Source: Rubricoccus sp963708165 (lineage in GTDB: Bacteria; Bacteroidota; Rhodothermia; Rhodothermales; Rubricoccaceae). From it: a DNA stretch of 64,000 nt. The position numbers were made by a program, and so were the translations under genes. Positions 26,074 to 34,381 of this stretch are shown here, in pieces. Numbering within the stretch: the stretch's first letter is position 1; every line of letters begins with the position of its first letter. Under the pieces are notes generated by a model. It had not been told where the DNA came from. It did not search any database and worked only from the letters and a program-made list of their open reading frames with translations. The stretch spans positions 2,294,001 through 2,358,000 of the forward strand of contig OY970187.1 in the NCBI GenBank assembly GCA_963708165.1. The letters run 5' to 3'.

Positions 26074-28806
26074 ATGTACCGTTTCGCCCTCCTCCTTCTC
26101 CTGTCGCTTCTGCCCGGCCTCACCGCGGCGCAGACGCTCACCCGTATCGTCGTCGTGGAAGCGGGCACTCGGACATTTCTTGATGGGGTCACGATTCAGC
26201 TCCAACCTGTCGACCCGTCCAACCCGGTCGTTGAAGCGGTTACGACGAGCGCGAACGGAAGCGCGGGGACGGCCATCTTCGAGAACGTCGCGCCCGGCAC
26301 GTACTACGCGTTCGCAGCGCCAGGCTCGGGGTACGCGACCGCCATCACGCGGCGTATTGAGGCAGGGCAGTTCGTCGCGGCGCTCGAACTAACAGCCCTC
26401 GATGCTGAGGCGGGCCGGCTGGAAGGAACGGCCACCGACAGCGAGTCGGGGGAAGTGCTCCGGTTCGCGTGGCTCGCGTTTGACCGAGACACCGCGTTCG
26501 CCGACAGTCTTCGCTTCGCCTCTACAGATGCCGACGGCCGGTACGTGCTGCCTATCGGAGCGGGCGCGTTTCGCGGCGAGGTCATCGTGCGCACTTCTGG
26601 TCCGGACGGCGACCAGGCGGGCTACGAGCCTCTGGCGCTAGACATTACCGTTCCCACCGGGACCGTAACCCAAGACTTCGCCTTCCGCCGCACCCTCAGC
26701 GGAACGATCTCGGGCGTCGTGACCGACGACGAGACGGGCCAGCCCATCCAGGACGCGCAGGTCTCCGCATCCTCATCCACCGGGGGCAACTGGATCGCAG
26801 ACGTGAACGCTGACGGCAGCTACACGCTACGCGTGCCGGTTGACACCTACATCCTTCGCTCGCAGGCTCGCTCGGGGACGTACATCCGCGAGTTCTACGA
26901 CGACGTGACCACGCAGGCCGACGCGACGCTTCTAACCATCGGCAATGGAGACGCGGTGGCAAACATCGACTTCGCGCTCACGCCCATTCCAGAGGCGGCT
27001 TCCGTTGTGGTGACAGGAACGCTTCGGAGCGATACGGGCGCTCCCGCCAGAGGTGTCTTCGTCACGATGTTCTCCAGCACCGGAGGCGAGCTCACAACCG
27101 ACTCCACCAGGGCCGACGGGGCGTACCGCTTGGAGAGCAGCGACCCGCGCGTGTTCAGCTCAAACGTCCGCGTCTGCTTCGACGGACGGTTCTACGAGTA
27201 CGAGTGCTACGACGGCGCCGCGACCCTGAGCGGCGCAACGCCTCTGGCGACCGGAGGCGGGTCTACCGTCCTCGAAAACATCGACGCTGAGCTGGAGTCC
27301 TCTTCTCAGGGCACCATCACCGGGCGCGTGACCGCTGAAGACTCTGGCAATGGCTTGGGCCTCACCAATGTTCTGGCCCGCGAAACGGGCGGCGGCGAGT
27401 CGTTCACTACCCTCACGAGCGAGACCGGCGAGTTTCGTCTCCAGGTCATGCCCGGAGAGTACATCGTCAGCGTGCTGCCGCAGTCTCCCTATCTGGGGGA
27501 GCTCTATGATGACGCACGCACGCTTTCTGCCGCCACACCCGTCACCGTTGCTGACAGCGGGACCGCCAGCGGCGTCGATTTTACCCTCGCGCGCGTAGCC
27601 GACGATTTCTCCATCCTCATCGAAGGCACAGTCTCCGATGCCCAGGGCGCTCCTGTCCGCGGCGCTCTCGTGCTCGTGCTCGACCCCGAAACGTCCGTGG
27701 CGAGCTCCGCCTTTACCGATGGTCAAGGACGCTACCGCTTCTCCTCCACCCAGACCATTCTCGCTGGCGGAGATGTTGTCGTCGCAGCGTCCGATACCAC
27801 GGATGGGCGTTTCGCCTTGGAGTATTACAACGGCCAACCCACACTCGAGCTCGCGGACCGGCTGGAAATCGGAACCGAGGCGACCTCTTTCTCGGGTATC
27901 GACTTCGTCCTCTCGGCGCCAGAGGATGACCTGGAAGGCTTTGCACTTTCCGGAACTGTGCGCAGCGACATGACGGATAGCCCGCTGAGTGCCGCGACCG
28001 TGATAGCTGTCCGCACAGACGCGCCTGGCTTCCGCGCCGTCACCACGTCCGCCAGCGGCGCGTATCGCCTCGATGGCCTCGCCGCCGGTACGTACACCGT
28101 TCTCTTTACCGCTGGCCAACACTCTCCGCAGTTCTACCCCAATGCGGACTCTTGGGAGCAGGGAGAAACCATCACGATCAGCAGCGACGTGCCCAACGTC
28201 AACGCGCTCATTGGCGGGCTCAACCGGCCCGTCGGGGCAGGGTCGCGGGCTGTGGCGCCGTTCGCGGGCTCGCCTGCACTGCTCGGTGCTGTGCGCGATG
28301 GCAACGGCCCGCTACGCGGTGCCCTCGTTGTCGCCCGTGACGAAGCGGGCGCCGCGACGGCCTTTGCGCTCAGCAACGGCTCTGGCGAGTTCGAGATCGA
28401 GGCGTTGCCCGCCGAATCGGTCACGCTTCAGGTCGATCTGGCGCGCTACGCCGTCGAGCGCCGCACGTTGGTGCCAGGCGGTTCCATGCATCTCGTCTCC
28501 CTCTCGCCCCGGACCACGACCGCAGGCCAGGACACGCCAGAGGCCTCTGGCGAGGACCTCTCGGTCTTCCCCAACCCGGCACGCGGAAACGCCACCGTCG
28601 CCTTCTCGCTCGCCGAGAGCGCCGACGTGCGCGTGGCCGTCTACGACGTGCTCGGCCGCGAGGTCGCCGTCCTCACCGACGGGCCGCTGGGCGAAGGCGC
28701 GCACACGGCCACGGTGGAGACCGCACGGATGGCACCGGGCCTCTACGTCGTCCGCGTCGAGTCCGACGCGGAGGCACGTACCGCTCGCTTTACGGTCGTG
28801 CGCTAG
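26074..28806 (+). CDS. Secreted tandem carboxypeptidase-regulatory-like repeat protein with T9SS domain
   Basis: A 910-residue protein: signal peptide (MYRFALLLLLSLLPGLTAA), then about eight CarboxypepD_reg/prealbumin-like repeats (for example ISGVVTDDETGQPIQDAQVS, VVTGTLRSDTGAPARGVFVT, ITGRVTAEDSGNGLGLTNVL, IEGTVSDAQGAPVRGALVLV). Several repeats are joined by a second recurring unit of the type EFYDDVTTQADATLLTI/ELYDDARTLSAATPVTV/EYYNGQPTLELADRLEI. The end is a T9SS sorting domain (VFPNPARGNATVAFSLAESA ending RFTVVR). Probably a surface adhesin or stalk-like protein; no catalytic site is seen. GC and motif density look lower than in neighbours between about 26100 and 28400. A hairpin terminator follows at 28830. 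Confidence 0.8.
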   Translation: MYRFALLLLLSLLPGLTAAQTLTRIVVVEAGTRTFLDGVTIQLQPVDPSNPVVEAVTTSANGSAGTAIFENVAPGTYYAFAAPGSGYATAITRRIEAGQFVAALELTALDAEAGRLEGTATDSESGEVLRFAWLAFDRDTAFADSLRFASTDADGRYVLPIGAGAFRGEVIVRTSGPDGDQAGYEPLALDITVPTGTVTQDFAFRRTLSGTISGVVTDDETGQPIQDAQVSASSSTGGNWIADVNADGSYTLRVPVDTYILRSQARSGTYIREFYDDVTTQADATLLTIGNGDAVANIDFALTPIPEAASVVVTGTLRSDTGAPARGVFVTMFSSTGGELTTDSTRADGAYRLESSDPRVFSSNVRVCFDGRFYEYECYDGAATLSGATPLATGGGSTVLENIDAELESSSQGTITGRVTAEDSGNGLGLTNVLARETGGGESFTTLTSETGEFRLQVMPGEYIVSVLPQSPYLGELYDDARTLSAATPVTVADSGTASGVDFTLARVADDFSILIEGTVSDAQGAPVRGALVLVLDPETSVASSAFTDGQGRYRFSSTQTILAGGDVVVAASDTTDGRFALEYYNGQPTLELADRLEIGTEATSFSGIDFVLSAPEDDLEGFALSGTVRSDMTDSPLSAATVIAVRTDAPGFRAVTTSASGAYRLDGLAAGTYTVLFTAGQHSPQFYPNADSWEQGETITISSDVPNVNALIGGLNRPVGAGSRAVAPFAGSPALLGAVRDGNGPLRGALVVARDEAGAATAFALSNGSGEFEIEALPAESVTLQVDLARYAVERRTLVPGGSMHLVSLSPRTTTAGQDTPEASGEDLSVFPNPARGNATVAFSLAESADVRVAVYDVLGREVAVLTDGPLGEGAHTATVETARMAPGLYVVRVESDAEARTARFTVVR

Positions 28807-28829
28807 GGCGCCAGAGGCTCTGGTCTTCT

Positions 28830-28864
28830 GCGGCCCCGCCGGCTTCTGCTGGCGGGGCCGCTTT
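28830..28864 (+). terminator. Hairpin terminator after the repeat-protein gene
   Basis: Arms GCGGCCCCGCC and GGCGGGGCCGC (11 base pairs) around GGCTTCTGCT, followed by TTTGCG. It lies 24 bases past the stop at 28806. Confidence 0.7.
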
Positions 28865-28916
28865 GCGCTCCTACCGAGCCCTGGCTAGAGTGCACGCGGA
28901 GAAAAGGGGTCGGCAG

Positions 28917-28928
28917 AGGTGATCACCT
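28917..28928. promoter_or_regulatory. 12-base perfect palindrome just upstream of the subtilase gene
   Basis: AGGTGATCACCT, 15 bases before the ATG at 28944 and followed by TTAAG. The position would overlap a promoter or the 5' leader; a repressor site is possible. Confidence 0.3.
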
Positions 28929-28943
28929 TTAAGTTCCGGCCGA

Positions 28944-31900
28944 ATGGTGTCGATACACCCCGTCTATTTCCCGTCGTTTCTGTTGCGTTTCGTTCTAGCC
29001 TGGTGCACGTGGATGCTCCTCGCGGCCTCGGTTGCCGCACAAACGCCCGAGCCTGAATCGCCAGCCCTTCAGGCCGACGCGGAGGCCTCTGGCGCGGTCC
29101 GGGTGGTGGTTCGCGTCGAGACGCCAGCGGCTGCGGAAGGGCTGCTTACGTCGCCAGAGGCGAAGGCGCAGCGCGCCTCCATCGCGCGCGTGCAAGAGAA
29201 TGTGATCGCCCTCACGGAGAAGGGCGACGCACTGCACCGGTTTCGTCGCATCCCGTACGTCCTGCTCGCGGCGACGCCAGGAGACCTGGAGCGTCTCGCG
29301 GCGTCTCCGTTTGTGGCCTCGGTCCAGCGCGATTTCGCCGTCCCCATGCTGGGGGATGCGAATCGGCTGGAGGAGAGCACGGCCATTGTCGGCGCGCCAG
29401 AGGCCTGGGCGCGCGGCTTCGACGGGGCGGGCACGGAGGTCGCGATCCTGGACTCAGGCGTCGAGGCCGACCACCCGTTTCTCGCGGGGCGCGTGGTGGG
29501 GGAAGCGTGCTTTTCGTCCACGTCGAGCAGTGACGGCTACACGTCGTTCACACTCTGCCCCGATGGCGAGGAGACGCAGATCGGACCGGGCGCCGGAGCC
29601 CCGTGCGATCTGGCGAGGGGATGTGACCACGGCACGTTCGTGGCGGGCATCGTCGCTGGGTCTGGCGTGAAGGCCTCTGGCGGGGTGGGGAAGGCCTCTG
29701 GCGTGGCGCCGGGTGTGGGCATTCACTCCCTTCAGGTCAAGTCGCGCTTTACCGAAGGCTGCACCGCCGAGTGTGGGCTGACGTGGTACTCCGACCACCT
29801 GCGGGCGCTGGAATACGTGTACGAACTCGTGGTCGAGAACGGGCGACCCATTGTGGCAGCCAACCTGAGCTTTGGTGGCGGAAGCTATCCCGGCGTGTGC
29901 GACGACGACGTGCCGGCCATGCGCGATGCTGTGGAGAACCTTCTTTCCGTTGGCGTGGCGACGGTCATCGCCTCCGGCAACGGGCGCGAACCCAACGCGA
30001 CGACGTACCCCGGCTGCATCTCTAGCGCGATCACCGTGGGCGCGACGACCAAAGAGGACGCGGTGTGGGATCGCTCCAACGTGGCGCCGTGGATGGACCT
30101 TCTCGCGCCGGGCACCGGCATCCTCACCTCGACGCTTGGCGGCGGCTTCGACGTGGGCAACGGCACGTCGATGGCGACGCCGCACGTGGTGGGCGCGTGG
30201 GCCATTCTGCGCCAGCGCTTTCCCCAGGATGGCGTGGCCGAAACGCTCGCGCGGCTGCAGGCCTCTGGCGTGGGCATCGCGGCGGGCGTCCCCGAGGCGC
30301 TCTACCCGCGCATCCAGATCGACGCGGCGCTGGACGCGCCGCGACTGGCCTACGCACCGGGCTCGGTCACGCAGGTCCTGGCCTCTGGCGAAACGGCCGT
30401 GCAGACCGTCACCCTCACAAACAGCGCCGAGGCTGGAAGCCCCGACCTCGCGTGGAGTGCATCGGTGGAGGGCGGCGGCACGTGGGCCTCGGTAAGCGCT
30501 TCCCCTGAGCCTCTGGCGCCAGAGGCGAGCGGCGCGGTCACGGTCGCCTTCGACGCCAGCGGCTTGGCGGCGGGCACGTACACCGCGACGCTCGTGCTGA
30601 CCTCGAGCGACCCGACCGCTGCGAGCGCCACGGCGCCGCTCACGCTGCACGTCGGCGCCGAGACCCAGGCGCGGCAGATCACCGGCGGGGCAGGGTGGAG
30701 GCTTCTGGCGCCAGCGGCTCCGGGCGTGACGGTCGACGAACTGGCCGCGCTCAACCTGGTCTCGGGCGTGCCGGGCTACTACCCCGAGAACGCCGCGCCC
30801 AACCTGTACGCGCGTCACGGCGCCTCCGGCTACGCGCCCGTCGGCGCGGGCGACGTGCTCGCCAGCGGCCGCGCCTTCTGGTGGTACGTCTACGACCTCA
30901 ACTTCACCGACGGCGGCCCGAGCGACAGCTACACGCTGCCGACGACGCTCGCCACGCCTCGCGCGCCTCTGGCGACCGACGCCGAGGTGCCGATCTACGC
31001 CAGGGGCGGGTGGAACCTGCTGGGCAACCCGTTCGGCGTGCCGCTGAGCCTCGCCGACGTGATGGCGTGGCCGGGCGCCGCCCAGACCCTCGCGAGTCCC
31101 ACCGCCTCCGTCTACGACGATGCCACCAACAGCTGGGCGCTGACCACGACGGGCGCCGAGATCCAGCCGTGGCAGGGCTTTCTGCTCTACGGCGCGCGTA
31201 CGGGCACGCTCACGATTCCAGCCTCGGCCCAGGTCTCTGGCGCCGCCTCAGCCTCTGGCGCCGCACAGGCAGACGAGCGCGTGTTTCTCGCCTTCGAACT
31301 CTCCGAGACGCCAGAGGCCGACATGCAGCCTCTGGCGGACCGTGGCGCCGTCCTCTACTTCGATGACGAGGCGGCGGGCCGCTGGTCCGTGCCGCAGCTA
31401 CATCCCATGGACAGTCGCTATGTGATGGCAGCCTTTGAGAGCGAGTCCGGTCTGCAGGCGCAAGAGGCGCACAAGCCGCTCGCGCCCGGCGAACGCGTCG
31501 AGGCGGCGCTGGCGGTGCGCGCGGTCGGCAGCGCGCGCGTGCTCACCCTCACGTGGCCGTCGCTCCACCGCCTGCCCCAGGCCTGGCAGGTGCTCCTGCG
31601 CGACACGCAGACTGGCGAGACGGTCGACCTCCGCGCCGAGCCGTCCTACCGCTTCGAGGTGCGCCCCGAGGCCGCAGCATCACGGCGCGCGCCAGAGGCC
31701 GCAGTTCCCAGCGCCAAGGCCTCTGGCGTGACCGCGCGCTTTGCGGTGACCCTCTCGCACGGCGCCGCCACCGGCACCGCGCCAGAGGCGACTCGCGCAC
31801 TTCACCTCTCGCCGCCGGTCCCCAACCCCGCGCGAGGCCTGGCGCAGATCCGCTACACGCTTCCCGCCACGGGCGCGGTCCGTCTGAACGTGGTCGACCT

Positions 31901-32057
31901 GCTTGGGCGCCGCGTGGCCTCGCTCGTCGACGCCGACCTCGCCGCGGGCGCGCAGACGGCGCAGGTGGACACGCGCACTCTGGCTGCTGGCGTCTACGCC
32001 GTGCGCCTGCAGCACGGCGACGCTGTGCGCGTGGTGCGGATGACCGTCGTGCGGTAG
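28944..32057 (+). CDS. Secreted subtilisin-family serine protease (S8) with T9SS sorting domain
   Basis: A 1037-residue protease with signal peptide (FVLAWCTWMLLAASVAAQ), an inhibitor-like propeptide (VVVRVETPAAAEGLL ... VASVQRDFAVPM) and an S8 catalytic domain. The triad is Asp near residue 169 (VAILDSGVEADHPF), His near 229 (DHGTFVAGIVAGSG) and Ser near 408 (NGTSMATPHVVGAWAIL); the oxyanion Asn lies in VIASGNGREPN. After the protease come an Ig-like segment, the shared GWRLLAPAAPGVTVDEL...AFWWYVYDL...LLGNPF domain and a C-terminal T9SS domain (PPVPNPARGLAQIRYTLPA ending RMTVVR). It is a paralogue, beyond the catalytic part, of the metzincin at 17626. A 12-base palindrome sits just upstream of the start. 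Confidence 0.93.
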   Translation: MVSIHPVYFPSFLLRFVLAWCTWMLLAASVAAQTPEPESPALQADAEASGAVRVVVRVETPAAAEGLLTSPEAKAQRASIARVQENVIALTEKGDALHRFRRIPYVLLAATPGDLERLAASPFVASVQRDFAVPMLGDANRLEESTAIVGAPEAWARGFDGAGTEVAILDSGVEADHPFLAGRVVGEACFSSTSSSDGYTSFTLCPDGEETQIGPGAGAPCDLARGCDHGTFVAGIVAGSGVKASGGVGKASGVAPGVGIHSLQVKSRFTEGCTAECGLTWYSDHLRALEYVYELVVENGRPIVAANLSFGGGSYPGVCDDDVPAMRDAVENLLSVGVATVIASGNGREPNATTYPGCISSAITVGATTKEDAVWDRSNVAPWMDLLAPGTGILTSTLGGGFDVGNGTSMATPHVVGAWAILRQRFPQDGVAETLARLQASGVGIAAGVPEALYPRIQIDAALDAPRLAYAPGSVTQVLASGETAVQTVTLTNSAEAGSPDLAWSASVEGGGTWASVSASPEPLAPEASGAVTVAFDASGLAAGTYTATLVLTSSDPTAASATAPLTLHVGAETQARQITGGAGWRLLAPAAPGVTVDELAALNLVSGVPGYYPENAAPNLYARHGASGYAPVGAGDVLASGRAFWWYVYDLNFTDGGPSDSYTLPTTLATPRAPLATDAEVPIYARGGWNLLGNPFGVPLSLADVMAWPGAAQTLASPTASVYDDATNSWALTTTGAEIQPWQGFLLYGARTGTLTIPASAQVSGAASASGAAQADERVFLAFELSETPEADMQPLADRGAVLYFDDEAAGRWSVPQLHPMDSRYVMAAFESESGLQAQEAHKPLAPGERVEAALAVRAVGSARVLTLTWPSLHRLPQAWQVLLRDTQTGETVDLRAEPSYRFEVRPEAAASRRAPEAAVPSAKASGVTARFAVTLSHGAATGTAPEATRALHLSPPVPNPARGLAQIRYTLPATGAVRLNVVDLLGRRVASLVDADLAAGAQTAQVDTRTLAAGVYAVRLQHGDAVRVVRMTVVR

Positions 32058-32120
32058 CGCCGGTCGCCTCTGGCGCTAGAGGCACGGCCCGCGCCGGGCC
32101 GCCGTCGCGATCTTGCCAGC

Positions 32121-33245
32121 ATGTCTACACCGCATCCGACCGACCGTAGCCGTTCCGCCAGAGGCGCGAGCATCACCTCCGAGCCCTTTGGCCGCCTCCC
32201 GGACGGCCGCCAGGCGACGCTCTACACGCTGCGCGTCGCCTCTGGCGCGAGCCTGAGCGTGACGGACTACGGCGGTATCGTAACGGCGCTGCGCGTGCCC
32301 GACCGCGACGGCGCGCTCGCCAACGTCGTGCTGGGCTTCGACACGCTGGATGGCTACCTCTCGGCCGCGTACCGCGCCTCGGACCCGCACCTGGGCGGCA
32401 TCATCGGCCGCGTCGCCAACCGCATCGCGGGCGGGCGCTTTCCGCTGGACGGCCGCGAGGTCGCGCTCGCGACCAACGAGCAAGGCATCAACCATCTCCA
32501 CGGCGGTAGCGGAGGCTTCGACGTGCGCCTCTGGCGCGCCGAGCCGCTTACAACGCCAGAGGCCGGGCCGCCAGAGGCCGCGGGCATCCGCTTTTCGCGC
32601 ACGAGTCCGGATGGGGAGGAAGGCTACCCCGGCGCGCTCCATGTGGAGGTGACCTACACGCTCACCAACGATCACCAGTGGACCGTGGAATACCGCGCGA
32701 CAACCGACGCACCCACCGTGGTCAACCTCACGCAGCACTCGTACTTCAATCTCTCTGGCGATGACGCCCACTCAATTCTCGGCCACGAGGTCGCGATGCG
32801 CTCCGCCGCCTTCCTACCCATCGACGCGCGCTCCATCCCGACCGGCGTGACCGAGAGCGTGACCGGCACGCCGTTCGACCTCCGCGACGGCGCGCCTCTG
32901 GCGCAGTACATGCGCCCCATGCACCCACGCCTGGCGCCGACGGGCGGCTACGACCACACGTTCGTCCTCGCCGGAGGCGGCGCGCAAGAGGCCGCCCGCG
33001 TGCGCGATCCCCACTCGGGCCGCACGCTCACCGCCCACACCACCGCGCCGGGCGTGCAACTCTACACCGCCAACCACCTCGACGGCTCGCTGGGCAAGGG
33101 CGCGCGCTGGGACCGCCACGGCGCGCTCTGCCTGGAGACGCAGAACTGGCCGGACGCACCCAACCAGCCGGGCTTCCCATCTGCCGTGCTGCGCCCGGGC
33201 GAGGTGTTCGCGTCGCGGACGGTCTACGCGTTCGGCACGGAGTAA
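32121..33245 (+). CDS. galM: Aldose 1-epimerase (mutarotase)
   Basis: A 374-residue cytoplasmic enzyme interconverting the alpha and beta anomers of hexoses. Family hallmarks: SLSVTDYGGIVTALRVPDRD and VVLGFDTLDGYLS near the N-terminus, GGIIGRVANRIAGGRF, NEQGINHLHGG, the catalytic-His region VVNLTQHSYFNLSG, the substrate Asp in GYDHTFVL and the catalytic Glu region LCLETQNWPDAPNQPGFPS. The first ~20 residues are motif-influenced and poorly conserved, so the start could be a little downstream. It converges with the HNH gene; an 18-base motif palindrome fills the 18-base gap exactly. Confidence 0.95.
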   Translation: MSTPHPTDRSRSARGASITSEPFGRLPDGRQATLYTLRVASGASLSVTDYGGIVTALRVPDRDGALANVVLGFDTLDGYLSAAYRASDPHLGGIIGRVANRIAGGRFPLDGREVALATNEQGINHLHGGSGGFDVRLWRAEPLTTPEAGPPEAAGIRFSRTSPDGEEGYPGALHVEVTYTLTNDHQWTVEYRATTDAPTVVNLTQHSYFNLSGDDAHSILGHEVAMRSAAFLPIDARSIPTGVTESVTGTPFDLRDGAPLAQYMRPMHPRLAPTGGYDHTFVLAGGGAQEAARVRDPHSGRTLTAHTTAPGVQLYTANHLDGSLGKGARWDRHGALCLETQNWPDAPNQPGFPSAVLRPGEVFASRTVYAFGTE

Positions 33246-33246
33246 G

Positions 33247-33264
33247 GCCTCTGGCGCCAGAGGC
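33247..33264. repeat. 18-base motif palindrome filling the galM/HNH convergent gap
   Basis: Begins one base after the galM TAA and ends on the first base of CTA (33264-33266), the complement of the HNH gene TAG. The whole intergenic region is this palindrome plus one base. Confidence 0.9.
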
Positions 33265-34259
33265 TAGCCGAGGAACCGCTGGGATTGCCGCTCCAAGAGT
33301 TCCGGGGCTGGCTTGGGCCACGGCGAGGCCGGCGTCCAGATCGTCTGCCCGTCGTGCTGGTAATACGCCTTCCCGTTGTCGTAGTCCTCGCGCAAGCGGC
33401 TGCTCACGCGGAAACAGTAGTCCGGGGTGACGGTGACGTAGCCGCGGTCGTATAGGCGGTGGACATCCGCGCGCAAGAGGAGTCCGTTCTCTAGCACGTG
33501 TTCGCCTCCTTCGCTAAACGGGACGATGTGGGCGGCGTCGAGGGCGGGAAGCGAATGCTCGCCCGTCACCGCGCATCGCGTGTAGGCTTGCTCCAGCGCG
33601 TACCGGAAGGTGCCCTGCCCGAGCCGAGGCCGCACGACCTGCTCTGAGCCGTACCAAGTGGGTGGATCGGTCGGGAAAAGCGGAGCGGTCACACCAGGCT
33701 GGCGCGTGGCTCCGGTCGGAGCCAGATCCAGCGCCTTCCCAAGAAGCTCGGCTCTCTCCAGGCACTCCCGCCAGAGGCGTTGGCCCTCGCCCGCTGATGT
33801 GTTGTATCCAGCTTTGTGCCCCGCTCCAGAGACGGTATTGTCAGACCAGTTGGCTGGGCCATCGATCCACATCTCGCGCGGGAAAAAATGTGGTGCGGCG
33901 AGAAGGATGCAGCCGATTCGGTGGCGCGCTGCAGCCTCTGGCGAGAGCTTCGACACGTACTTCGCAACGCGAGCCTGAACCGCCTCTTGCGTGGGAGCAC
34001 CGTTGGCCTCCCCGAAGGCCGTCCACGCCTCCGAAATAGAGAGCTTGCGAAACGCTGCGAAAAGACCAAACCCGACCACCACGTGTCCGTATCGCTTCTT
34101 CAGCTTGAAGAACAGAGGCTCGCCAAACGAGAGGGCTTTAAAGCTGGCGTTGCCCGAGGGCTTCCAGAAGTTGACCTCGTCCAGCCCATCTGGTGCTGAC
34201 GAGAGCTGGAGGAGGTGTTGATACCACTCGAAGTCAGTGTTGCCGATGTATACGTGCAT
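33264..34259 (-). CDS. HNH endonuclease domain protein
   Basis: A 331-residue protein starting at the ATG at 34259 (MHVYIGNTDFEWYQHLLQLS). The N-terminal ~190 residues (FFKLKKRYGHVVVGFGLFAAF) are typical of a restriction-like domain often fused to HNH nucleases. The HNH domain is the C-terminal segment YTRCAVTGEHSLPALDAAHIV, then PFSEGGEHVLENGLLLRADVHRLYDRG. It may be a solitary restriction or repair nuclease; no methyltransferase partner is adjacent. Base composition is visibly poorer in GC than the neighbours and motif copies are few (two), so horizontal acquisition is plausible. It sits between galM and thrS with no operon partner. Function beyond nuclease is unknown. Confidence 0.82.
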   Translation of the reverse strand: MHVYIGNTDFEWYQHLLQLSSAPDGLDEVNFWKPSGNASFKALSFGEPLFFKLKKRYGHVVVGFGLFAAFRKLSISEAWTAFGEANGAPTQEAVQARVAKYVSKLSPEAAARHRIGCILLAAPHFFPREMWIDGPANWSDNTVSGAGHKAGYNTSAGEGQRLWRECLERAELLGKALDLAPTGATRQPGVTAPLFPTDPPTWYGSEQVVRPRLGQGTFRYALEQAYTRCAVTGEHSLPALDAAHIVPFSEGGEHVLENGLLLRADVHRLYDRGYVTVTPDYCFRVSSRLREDYDNGKAYYQHDGQTIWTPASPWPKPAPELLERQSQRFLG

Positions 34260-34381
34260 GACGGGAGGTGCGGGCCGAATGGTACCGCACGATTTCGCCT
34301 CTGGCGCCCGAACCGCACCCCACCTTCGCCAGAGGCGCAACCCGCCGGGGCCTCTGGCGCCGCTAGCTTGTGGCACACGCC

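Noticed and set aside
33264..34259. Restriction-modification system around the HNH gene.
   Set aside because: Neighbours are galM and thrS; no DNA methyltransferase or specificity subunit is present.
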